A stretch of 64,000 nucleotides of DNA from Photorhabdus akhurstii (GTDB lineage: Bacteria; Pseudomonadota; Gammaproteobacteria; Enterobacterales; Enterobacteriaceae): positions 62,001 through 126,000 of the forward strand of contig NZ_RCWE01000002.1 of NCBI RefSeq assembly GCF_018448925.1, written 5' to 3'. The position numbers and the translations under genes were made by a program. Positions 31,748 through 39,473 of this stretch are shown here, in pieces. Each line of letters starts with the position of its first letter. The first letter of the stretch is position 1. The notes beneath the pieces were generated by a model. That model worked only from the letters and a program-made list of their open reading frames with translations, was not told the origin of the DNA and did no database searches.

Positions 31748-33358
31748 TTAATGTTTAATAACATAAAGATCTTTCGATGACATAAGACCGAGTGGGCTGA
31801 TATAATATCCCCCAATATAAGGTTTTACTAATCTGGCACTGACATAGTAATAAATAGGAATTGACGGGACATCTCTTGTAAGAATATCTTGTGCTTGCTG
31901 GAAATATTCTATGTCGTTTGTTGCTTTGGCCTTACTAATCAGATCATCATAAATATCGTTATGATATAATGATGTATTATTAGAACTATTGGTGACATAA
32001 TTATTTAAAAACGAAGCAGGATTATCGTAATCAGCTATCCATGCGTGTCTGACCAAATCAAAGTTACCTTGATGCATGGTGTCTAACATGGTTTTCCATT
32101 CTTGATTTTGTAAGACAGCATCTATGCCCAGATTCTTCTTCCACATTGAGGTGGCTGCGATAGCAATCCTTTTATGATCCTCTGATGTATTATAAAGAAG
32201 GTTAAGCTTCAATGGGTTATTTCTATTATAACCTGCTTCATTCAATAACTGCCGGGCTTTTTCAATTCTTTTTGCCAGAGTCCATGATGCATAATCAGGC
32301 TGTTTTAAGTTCATTCCTCCTGTGCTTGGTGGAGTGTTATTATAGGCCGGCTTTTGGCCTTGCCCTAAAACTTTATTGGTTATGATGTTTTTGTCTAAAG
32401 CCAGATTTAATGCCTGTCTGACTCTAATATCATTAAAAGGGGCTTTTTGGGTGTTAAATTCGTAATAGTAAACACCTAATTTAGGAGAAATATGGACCTG
32501 GCTGCCTAACTTAGTTTTTAAAGAGTTAAATAAAACCGATGGGATACCCTTTGTAATATCTATTTCTCCTGCTAAATAACGGTTCACTACCGCTGTTTCT
32601 GATGTGACGTTAAGATAGGTGACTTTATTAATCACGGTGTGTTCATTGTCCCAATATTGTGGATTCCTGACGCCAATTATTTTCTCATTGACGATCCATT
32701 CAGCGAGTTTGAATGGACCACTACTGACAAACACATTCGGTTGGGTCCATTTTTCACCATACTTCTCAACCGCTTTCTGGCTGATAGGAACCATAACTGG
32801 GTGTGCCAGCATATTTAAAAAATAGGATAACGGTTGCTCTAATGTTACTTCTACCGTTAAATTATCCAATGCTTTTACACCTAATTCATCGGTTTTTTTC
32901 TTACCGGCAAGAATATCTTTGGCATTTACTATATACATGTTTTCAATATAACTGCCATACGGGGACGCCATTTGGGGATCAATTAAACGTCTCCAGCTAA
33001 AAACCACATCGTGAGCGGTAATAGGTGAACCATCAGACCATTTTATTCCTTCTCTTAGATGAAACACCCAAGTTTTATTATCGTTAGTTTCCCAACGGAT
33101 AGCTAAATTAGGATTAAACTTACCATCATTTCCTATACTGATTAATCCACTGAAAAAGTCGTTTATAATATCAAACTCAACATCACTTTCAACTTTATGC
33201 ACGTCAAGAGAAGCAGGTTCTGAGCTATTATGACGAACAATATTCTGGTCGGTTGCCAGCTGTGTACCGGGTGGAATAATTGCTGCATGAGCTAATGTCA
33301 AGCTTCCAAGCATAACTCCTGTGAATAAGGATATGTTTTTTATTGTTTTTTTCATCAT
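31748..33358 (-). CDS. Periplasmic oligopeptide-binding protein (OppA/MppA family)
   Basis: This 536-residue solute-binding protein of ABC importer class 5 has a signal peptide of about 25 residues ending near AHA. Hallmarks are EPASLDVHKVESDVEFDI, the family block WVFHLREGIKWSDG, and the C-terminal SIPIYYYVSARLVKPYI. No permease or ATPase genes lie beside it, so it must share a transporter encoded elsewhere, as MppA does with the Opp system. Two ATG codons in tandem are possible starts; both are close to a GGAG site. Oligopeptide uptake is inferred from the family. Confidence 0.88.
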   Translation of the reverse strand: MMKKTIKNISLFTGVMLGSLTLAHAAIIPPGTQLATDQNIVRHNSSEPASLDVHKVESDVEFDIINDFFSGLISIGNDGKFNPNLAIRWETNDNKTWVFHLREGIKWSDGSPITAHDVVFSWRRLIDPQMASPYGSYIENMYIVNAKDILAGKKKTDELGVKALDNLTVEVTLEQPLSYFLNMLAHPVMVPISQKAVEKYGEKWTQPNVFVSSGPFKLAEWIVNEKIIGVRNPQYWDNEHTVINKVTYLNVTSETAVVNRYLAGEIDITKGIPSVLFNSLKTKLGSQVHISPKLGVYYYEFNTQKAPFNDIRVRQALNLALDKNIITNKVLGQGQKPAYNNTPPSTGGMNLKQPDYASWTLAKRIEKARQLLNEAGYNRNNPLKLNLLYNTSEDHKRIAIAATSMWKKNLGIDAVLQNQEWKTMLDTMHQGNFDLVRHAWIADYDNPASFLNNYVTNSSNNTSLYHNDIYDDLISKAKATNDIEYFQQAQDILTRDVPSIPIYYYVSARLVKPYIGGYYISPLGLMSSKDLYVIKH

Positions 33359-33711
33359 GATTTCTCCAGTAATAGCGCATTTTTTCAGATTGATACTACA
33401 AACAAATTAAGCAATACCCGATATTATTTCTTCTGTAAATGGGATTTTAGTTTTAAATTTAATGGAACAAAGACGTAAGCGAATGATATTCGACCAGATC
33501 CTATGGTTGTATTCAATAGTCTGAGCTTCCTGTTTATGACTTGTTCTACCAAGAGGAATGAGTAGTGGTCAAGCATATTCACATGTTTATAACTGTAACT
33601 AAACGGCTATAGCTTGGCTTCGTCCCATGAATTTTTTGTAAATACTCAATTGACAGAACTCTGATCAACTTCTACTTTTATTTTTAACTACGGTTAAAAA
33701 GGGGAAAGAAT
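33359..33711. other. Region upstream of the RiPP-like precursor gene
   Basis: About 350 bases separate the divergent binding protein gene from the small precursor gene. No other gene is visible. The promoter of the peptide cluster should lie here, and GGGGAAAG at 33701-33708 is a good ribosome binding site for the precursor. Confidence 0.5.
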
Positions 33712-33849
33712 ATGGCTACTCTTGAACAGATTTTAGAAGATCTAAACGAACTTGATTTCATACAAGCACAAGACAATGTTGAAGTTATGCGAAATGAGGA
33801 AGGCTGTTTCGTTCATGTTCGAATGATCGCTTATGATGATTTGGTCTAA
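33712..33849 (+). CDS. Putative RiPP precursor peptide (45 residues)
   Basis: This short gene has a strong AGGGGAAAGA site before its ATG and a perfect context for high expression. The 45-residue product starts with an acidic, helix-prone segment (ATLEQILEDLNELDFI), like leader peptides of ribosomally made, modified peptides. It ends with a different, Cys/His/Arg/Tyr/Asp-containing tail, CFVHVRMIAYDDLV. A terminator follows directly and then genes for an HExxH-type hydroxylase-like enzyme, a methyltransferase and an ABC exporter on the same strand. That arrangement is why it is read as a precursor. There is no double-glycine site; where the leader is cut is unknown. It belongs to no class I recognise. 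Confidence 0.72.
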   Translation: MATLEQILEDLNELDFIQAQDNVEVMRNEEGCFVHVRMIAYDDLV

Positions 33850-33857
33850 TTATAAAT

Positions 33858-33893
33858 AGGGGGGATTTGATTCGACAGTATCCCCTCTTTTTT
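33858..33893 (+). terminator. Intrinsic terminator between precursor and modification genes
   Basis: AGGGGGGAT (33858-33866) pairs with ATCCCCTCT (33880-33888), one G-U pair, around a 13-base loop and is followed at once by TTTTT. It lies only nine bases after the precursor stop. Such a partial terminator would give much more precursor transcript than enzyme transcript, a common RiPP layout. Confidence 0.8.
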
Positions 33894-33908
33894 CAAAGGG
33901 GGTATAGT

Positions 33909-34781
33909 ATGATACACCTCATTGGTATTAACGAGGTTTACAGAAATCTAGCTGTCCTTAGTGCATTAAAATCAAAAATAGCTCCCAAAACGTCTGAAGA
34001 ATTGGAGCTTGGATTTCATAATTTTTTAAAGGGCTATCAACCCAACGTTCCGCGGTTAGAGAGTGTAGGAACTCAGATAGTCGAGGACCCTGAGATGGAA
34101 GACAAGCTGGTAGAGCTTTATCGAACAGACGCTTTGTTAAATGATAGAGATCAATCATCTCTGATTGGCGATAGTCTGAAAGACGATGTTCGTAAGCAAC
34201 GACTGGAGTTTTTGTTAGCTGCATTAGAAGAATTGAAGCTAAGGATGCCACAGATATACGCTGTATTTCAGATGGCGATAGATAGTTTATTTCTGAGAGA
34301 CTCAAAGAATTCAGGGGGCGGTTCTACCTCGAACGCTGTGGGTGTGATTTGGATCAACAGCCGTAAACACTGGCACGTACAAGATCTCACGGAATTATTG
34401 GTCCATGAACTTACTCATAATTTAGTTTTTATAGACGAACTTAGATATTTGCACTTCCATGACTACAAGCTTCTCCAGAATGAAGCCAATTTTGCAAAAT
34501 CAGCAATACTCAACATTAAGCGCCCTATCGATAAAGTCTTTCATAGTATCGTCGTAGCTGTAGAAGTTCTTTTGGTGAGACGAAACTATCTCGGAGAACC
34601 AGAAAAATGCCACGTTCATCCGCCATCGGATAAGATGCTTACACAGGCGCTGGAGGCATTAAATTCTTTGGCTGATCTTCCTAACTATAGGGATTTAATC
34701 ACGGAAAGAGGCCAGTCAATTATGCAGAAGTGTCAGGGGTATCTTGATCTAATGGTAGGACGAGAGAAGAAGCTTGCATAA
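33909..34781 (+). CDS. HExxH-type enzyme of RiPP clusters (probable peptide hydroxylase, alternative: protease)
   Basis: This 290-residue protein has His166-Glu-x-x-His170 in LLVHELTHNLVFIDE and, later, KRPIDKVFHSIVVAVEV with His212 as a possible third metal ligand. This two-part pattern resembles the HExxH-motif proteins of RiPP clusters, some of which are 2-oxoglutarate-dependent peptide beta-hydroxylases (established family, recalled from the literature). The ATG at 33909 has AAAGGGGG seven bases upstream; a TTG 42 bases earlier lies inside the terminator and lacks a site. It overlaps the next gene by one base. The main alternative is a zinc metalloprotease that removes the leader. The residues that would bind 2-oxoglutarate could not be assigned. 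Confidence 0.72.
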   Translation: MIHLIGINEVYRNLAVLSALKSKIAPKTSEELELGFHNFLKGYQPNVPRLESVGTQIVEDPEMEDKLVELYRTDALLNDRDQSSLIGDSLKDDVRKQRLEFLLAALEELKLRMPQIYAVFQMAIDSLFLRDSKNSGGGSTSNAVGVIWINSRKHWHVQDLTELLVHELTHNLVFIDELRYLHFHDYKLLQNEANFAKSAILNIKRPIDKVFHSIVVAVEVLLVRRNYLGEPEKCHVHPPSDKMLTQALEALNSLADLPNYRDLITERGQSIMQKCQGYLDLMVGREKKLA

Positions 34782-35659
34782 TGGTTGAAATAAAAGGCTC
34801 TATGGAAACATTTCCACTTTTGTACCATTCGAGAATGCTTGCTGATGAACATCGTTTGAACTGCTTCAAAACTGCAATCGATCGAATTGTTCAAGAGGAT
34901 TCTCATGTAGTTGATTTAGGGGGAGGGACTGGAGTTCTAACTCAGATGTTAGCTCAGAAAACTAATGGATTGGTTACTTATATAGACATGTTGGAAGCTA
35001 GTAGTATTGTTGCTCAAATACTCAATAGGGGCTTAAGTAAAAATATCCAGTACATTAGCAAAAAATCTTTTGATGTCCAGTTGAAGGATCGGCCGGATGT
35101 TCTTGTGACAGAAACCTTGGGTTATTTTGGAATCGATGAAGGTATTGTTGAGCTCTGCCACGATTTTTGTACTAGACACCCAAGTATCAAAATGCTGATT
35201 CCTTCTAAAGTGAGTCTTAAATATCAGTTTATACACTTGCCTGAACTAAACGCTGATTTTGATCTTTTATTGAGTAGTTACGCTTCTCGATTTGGTTCTG
35301 TCCCGGCAGAACTAGTGTCCGAGTTTGAACGCTTATTCTGCAATTTGATTAGAAAAAAAATTATCAAATCAGACGGAATGGAAGTTTGCTCTGAACCAAA
35401 ACTCATTCGCCGATTTAATCTTGGATTAGATAAGAGCTCAGACACAGAGTATTCCGTCGAATGCAAGGCGTCTCAACGTGCAAATGCTATCCATTTTTAT
35501 TTTGAGGCTGAGCTTGCAGACGGTGTTAAGTTAAGTAATTACGTATTCGAACCTAAGACGCACTGGCTTCACAGTTATGCAGGAATTCCCAAGGGAATCT
35601 CTAGTGGACAATTGAAGTTTGTATCTACTGAAAGAAAAATAAGATTAAGATGGAAGTAA
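34781..35659 (+). CDS. PRMT-like SAM-dependent methyltransferase
   Basis: This 292-residue protein has the SAM-binding motif VVDLGGGTGVLTQM (about residues 43-56). It then shows VTETLGYFGIDEGIVE (about residues 109-124), which parallels the double-E loop of protein arginine methyltransferases (there SExMGYxxxxE), followed by an IPSKVSLKYQ stretch like the PRMT barrel entry. The C-terminal half is rich in beta strands, again as in PRMTs. Context makes the 45-residue peptide the likely substrate. That peptide has one Arg in its tail (VHVRM), so Arg N-methylation is a reasonable hypothesis, though other side chains or the C-terminus are possible. It overlaps the ABC gene by 10 bases. Confidence 0.68.
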   Translation: MVEIKGSMETFPLLYHSRMLADEHRLNCFKTAIDRIVQEDSHVVDLGGGTGVLTQMLAQKTNGLVTYIDMLEASSIVAQILNRGLSKNIQYISKKSFDVQLKDRPDVLVTETLGYFGIDEGIVELCHDFCTRHPSIKMLIPSKVSLKYQFIHLPELNADFDLLLSSYASRFGSVPAELVSEFERLFCNLIRKKIIKSDGMEVCSEPKLIRRFNLGLDKSSDTEYSVECKASQRANAIHFYFEAELADGVKLSNYVFEPKTHWLHSYAGIPKGISSGQLKFVSTERKIRLRWK

Positions 35660-37029
35660 AAAAGTCGGCTATTGAATTTTTAATTAATAAAGCATTTGCC
35701 TTTGCTTTGATTTTTCTTATTGTCCAACAGTTAATTGTGGCCTCCTCTACTTATTGGATAGCGGGGCTGGCAAAACAGGTAAGCGCCAATGAGAATTTTA
35801 CTCTGTATCTTGTCCTTTTTATACTTTCTCTTACACTCGTCTATATTCCTTCTAGCTTAGCTGCTGTTTTTCTTGAGAAGTCTAAGTTTCTTGCACTTGA
35901 GAAATATGTCGAAAGGTTTCGTCTTAATTTCTGGAATCGGGCTTCTATTCGAACGAGTAAAGAGTTTAAAGACTATCATTTGCCCTATGTGTCCTCAGAA
36001 GGGTTTCTGGTTTTTAATGAAAGTTCCAAATTTATCTTTGATTGGGCCTCTGTTGTTCTAAATGTTTCATTGAATGTACTTGCCCTTTCTTTTGTCCTTG
36101 ATACGTCGATTGCATGGTCCTACCTTGTTGGTCTTGCCTTTGTTTCGGGCGTCATTTTTTTCTTTAGAAAAAGAATTCATGCAAAGGGAACAGAAGCTCA
36201 ATCTGCCAGAACAGCCCTTCAACGTGTTTTATCTTTGGCGTGGGACAATTTCCTATTGGGCAATAAATACAATCAGTCTATTTATCAAAGTGAACTGAAG
36301 GTCCGACAGAGTTTGGCTTTAGGAACAGCCGTTCGTAGCCAATACTGGAATAATCTTGCTTCAGCGTTGGGCATGCTACTAATGATGGCGCCGGTACTTG
36401 TTTGGACAAGTGTTCTCTTCTTGGAAAATATGGACAATCCTTCTGTTCTCACGGTTCTGGTTGCAACCTTACCTCGCCAGGTTCTTATTCTTCAGCACGC
36501 ATATATCGTGATTTTCTATTCTACGAGTTGGTCGGCATTAAGTGCGAGGCTCAGGGGGCTAGGACAGGCTGTAGAGACTCCAAAGACATCGCAGAATCTG
36601 GAGGAACGAATCCAATGGAATCGCTTGAAATGTGAAACTCATGGCACTTTGCCAGACTTGGCGAGTTTAAAAGAACTTATTATTAAGCCAGTTCCGTCGT
36701 CTGGACGAATCACAATTAGAGGGCCAAATGGAGTGGGTAAGTCCACTTTTCTTTGCTGGCTCAAAGAGCAGTTGGGTGAGTCGGCTTATTACCTTCCGGC
36801 GCATCATGAACTTGTTTTTGAAAAAACTAGTGAAAAGAATCTGTCGACTGGGCAGGAACTGCGGGAATTTCTTAAGGAAATCTCTGTTAAGGCAGTGGAT
36901 AAGATAGAGATCCTGATGTTAGATGAGTGGGATGCTAATTTAGATATTCAATCTCGTCAGGTATTCAGCGAGCTTATCGATAAGTTAAGTGAGTCTCTGC
37001 TGATTGTGGAGGTTCGCCACAACGTGTAA
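35650..37029 (+). CDS. Compact ABC exporter (TM domain plus short ATPase domain)
   Basis: This 459-residue protein has about six hydrophobic segments in residues 10-310 and then an ATPase part with all key motifs in only about 105 residues: Walker A RGPNGVGKST (near 357-365), a signature LSTGQ (near 398), Walker B EILMLDEWDANLD (near 420-432, with the catalytic Glu and D-loop) and a final H-loop EVRH. Most exporter ATPase domains need about 230 residues, so the helical subdomain is almost absent. No C39 leader peptidase domain is present. It is the last gene of the cluster and probably exports the modified peptide and gives self-protection. Substrate is inferred from context. Confidence 0.75.
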   Translation: MEVKKSAIEFLINKAFAFALIFLIVQQLIVASSTYWIAGLAKQVSANENFTLYLVLFILSLTLVYIPSSLAAVFLEKSKFLALEKYVERFRLNFWNRASIRTSKEFKDYHLPYVSSEGFLVFNESSKFIFDWASVVLNVSLNVLALSFVLDTSIAWSYLVGLAFVSGVIFFFRKRIHAKGTEAQSARTALQRVLSLAWDNFLLGNKYNQSIYQSELKVRQSLALGTAVRSQYWNNLASALGMLLMMAPVLVWTSVLFLENMDNPSVLTVLVATLPRQVLILQHAYIVIFYSTSWSALSARLRGLGQAVETPKTSQNLEERIQWNRLKCETHGTLPDLASLKELIIKPVPSSGRITIRGPNGVGKSTFLCWLKEQLGESAYYLPAHHELVFEKTSEKNLSTGQELREFLKEISVKAVDKIEILMLDEWDANLDIQSRQVFSELIDKLSESLLIVEVRHNV

Positions 37030-37381
37030 GCGACTCTTTGGGAGTACCTTTCTAGGTAAAGATGATCCACTTTAGACGGATGCAGCGATGTGTCAAAATT
37101 GTTATGCATCCTAATTTACCATGAAGCCTTTTAGCACTTCATTGCTCACTAGTAATGAAGAACATCGTTTTCCCATAGCTACGGTAGTATCAACTCCTTT
37201 AATAGAGAAAGACCAATGGAATTAGCCATGTATATAACAGGGCCATTAGAAAGCGACAAAAATAGGTGTAAATCTGAGCACAAAGGATCGGTAAATTAGT
37301 GTACAGACTGATTAAGATTTGCATTGGTTAACGATTGTATATATATTCTTTATGCCATCAATCGTTAACTTGAGGTGCATT
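37030..37381. other. Region between the peptide cluster and the HTH gene
   Basis: About 350 bases without a recognisable gene. It contains the palindromic operator at 37327-37369. A few short frames occur but none with a supporting ribosome binding site. Confidence 0.5.
37327..37369. promoter_or_regulatory. Perfect 11-bp inverted repeat before the HTH gene
   Basis: GTTAACGATTG (37327-37337) and CAATCGTTAAC (37359-37369) flank a 21-base AT-rich stretch containing TATATATATT. The right arm ends 12 bases before the ATG at 37382. It looks like an operator around the promoter and fits autoregulation by the HTH protein. Confidence 0.68.
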
Positions 37382-38071
37382 ATGCAAACTGTATATAGGA
37401 AAACTAAAGTCAATAATAACGCGACGGCACCTCATCATGAGTACGATGACGCTGATGTAGCGGCTGATCGCCTTGAGAATATTATTAAGGAGCTGGCTGA
37501 TGGTATTCGCAGTAAGGGTAAGGCTAACATCAAGCGCCAGCTAGCGTTGCCGGATAATCAGTTTCTGATGAATATGTTGTTTTTGGCGATACCAGCACGA
37601 GCGCTTGCCGAACTGACGCCGGAAAAGAAGAGGTTACTCAATCGTGTGCGTAGCCGCGCGCGCTTTTTTGACAACGTGCGTGAAAACGGTGGTGTGTTAA
37701 ATTCTGCCGAGGTAGCGAGTTTGCTAGGTGTCAGTAAAGTAACAGTTAAAAAGAAAAAGGACACCGGTAAATTACTGGCCTTGGAATACGATGGTGAGTT
37801 TATTTATCCGGCTTTTCAGTTCACCGATGATGAAAGTAAAGGCGAAAAAGGTGTGCTCAGGGGGGTGACGGAGATCTTGTTTCATCTTAATCACGTTAGC
37901 GGTGTGATGCAGTACGGATTTTTCGTGCAGAAACGTAATGTACTGGATCACCGTTTACCAGAAGGTCAAGAGTTCACGGTTATTGCTTTACTGAGAGAGG
38001 GTGTTTCGGATGATAAGCTTCAACAGATAATCCGTTTAGCCAAGTTGTTTGGCACTCAAGATGCCGCATAG
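37382..38071 (+). CDS. HTH DNA-binding protein, probable antitoxin partner of the RES protein
   Basis: This 229-residue protein has a helix-turn-helix LNSAEVASLLGVSKVTVKKK (residues about 104-123) and a C-terminal part, FFVQKRNVLDHRLPEGQEFT, resembling the MbcA/ParS-like toxin-binding domain of Xre-type antitoxins. The ATG at 37382 has GAGG upstream; a 63-base upstream extension crosses the operator. It is convergent with a RES-domain gene 57 bases away, a non-standard order because such pairs are usually in tandem. Function as antitoxin and autorepressor is inferred. Confidence 0.62.
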   Translation: MQTVYRKTKVNNNATAPHHEYDDADVAADRLENIIKELADGIRSKGKANIKRQLALPDNQFLMNMLFLAIPARALAELTPEKKRLLNRVRSRARFFDNVRENGGVLNSAEVASLLGVSKVTVKKKKDTGKLLALEYDGEFIYPAFQFTDDESKGEKGVLRGVTEILFHLNHVSGVMQYGFFVQKRNVLDHRLPEGQEFTVIALLREGVSDDKLQQIIRLAKLFGTQDAA

Positions 38072-38084
38072 AAATATAGAAGCA

Positions 38085-38122
38085 TAGTAAAAAGAGAGGG
38101 AACGGGCACATACCGGCTCCCC
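38085..38122. terminator. Imperfect hairpin between the convergent HTH and RES genes
   Basis: GGGA-A-CGG pairs with CCG-GC-TCCC around a short loop and is flanked by an A-rich start and a TTTT end. It may serve both convergent genes. Pairing is imperfect. Confidence 0.45.
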
Positions 38123-38128
38123 CTTTTG

Positions 38129-38755
38129 TTATATTACTGGGATATCCAGGTCGTTCACCAGGATATCTTCGGCAATTTCTCCTTCATGCTCAAATTCCCT
38201 AAGCACCTTGAGTTCCTCGGTGCGTATCATGCCTTTACCCGAAGGATCGTCATGCCAGAGCACGATGCATGGCTCAAGCGTAACGTTGGACATGTAGGCA
38301 AGTCCATCCGCGTGCGGTGACAGCTTCGCCGCGAGTTGCTGCGTGATCCGGTAGTCTGTGCCGGTTAGCTGATGGGCGGTGATGTGCATTTTCGGCGCAA
38401 GCCGGGTAATGTCTACAATACGTAACTCTTTCTCTGTCACTAATGTCGCCATATGGTACCCATCCAGTTCCCGGTCTGTAATGGCTGGCAGACGTTGAAA
38501 CACCTCCTTCATCGATGTTCTTGGCGAGTTGGCAAGATATAAATTACCAATTGTGCCGTTCGTTAACCCGTACCGGGTATGCCCTCCATCGCGGTTAAAG
38601 AATACGCCGCTGCCTCCGTGTTCACCCTCTTGTAGTCGGTAAAAAATTGTGCCGACTGAGATGATAATGATACTTTGCGTAATTTTATCGATGGTGAGGG
38701 TGGCTAACTGCTGCTTTGACACTGAGTCAGGGCTTGCCTCTGATTTTGTTACCAC
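38129..38755 (-). CDS. RES-domain protein (probable NAD+-degrading toxin)
   Basis: This 208-residue protein has the RES fold: GTIFYRLQEGEHGG, then RYGLTNGTIGNLYLANSPRT and SMKEVFQ. RES proteins of type II pairs (MbcT, ParT, Res) degrade NAD+ or ADP-ribosylate a target. The start is GTG at 38755 with AGGAG six bases upstream. The N-terminal 35 residues before the RES core are not typical. With the convergent HTH protein it probably makes a toxin-antitoxin pair. Confidence 0.7.
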   Translation of the reverse strand: MVTKSEASPDSVSKQQLATLTIDKITQSIIIISVGTIFYRLQEGEHGGSGVFFNRDGGHTRYGLTNGTIGNLYLANSPRTSMKEVFQRLPAITDRELDGYHMATLVTEKELRIVDITRLAPKMHITAHQLTGTDYRITQQLAAKLSPHADGLAYMSNVTLEPCIVLWHDDPSGKGMIRTEELKVLREFEHEGEIAEDILVNDLDIPVI

Positions 38756-39473
38756 TGAACACTCCTGTATTCTTGCCTGTTTCAGCCATATGTTGCCTCC
38801 GGTTTTATTACATTAACTGGACAGTGAAGACACGCAATGCTGTGTATCTATCCAGTTATGTCAGTATATTACAGACAACGGGGCAGGGTATATGTTTTGA
38901 TACAGAAAATGATTGAAAAATGTACCTCATTGTATGCTGTCAGTTAGCCGTGAGAATATGCGGTAGGACAATATTAATGTATTCATTGTTGATGTACTCA
39001 TTCACGAGAATAATATGAGATATTTATTATTTTATTTTAATCTAATTGCGCTTATGTATTATTAATATAATAATTGAATTCATATGCTATGAAATAAAAA
39101 ATTGCGCAATAATTAAAGCTATTATTTTTATTTTTTTTATACAATGATATGCTTTATTAAACAGAATAATGAGTTAATGGTAAATAAATCCTCAGAATTT
39201 ATCATGATATTACAGACGAATGTGATGTGAAAAATTATTTTATAGGCTGATTGATAGTATAATGGTATTAAAATAACAATATATTTGCTCATGGATATTT
39301 ATCATCGGTTTTATTACCTGGGGAAAATAATCCATCAATTAGTTTTACATAATTCACAAATGGCGATTCAAATAAGCAGAAATATTGAAAATACTTATTT
39401 ATGATTATGGTGATATATCTTCATTAGCCTACTTTTATAACTAGAAAAATTGACATTTTCAATCCATGTATGA
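38756..39473. other. Long AT-rich intergenic region before the ketosynthase cluster
   Basis: About 720 bases of very AT-rich DNA between the RES gene and the orphan ketosynthase gene. No gene, repeat or RNA structure was recognised. It resembles the AT-rich leader before stlCDE. Confidence 0.5.

Noticed and set aside
33867-33908. Upstream TTG start of the HExxH gene
   Set aside because: It lies inside the terminator stem and has no ribosome site at correct spacing; the ATG at 33909 has a strong site.
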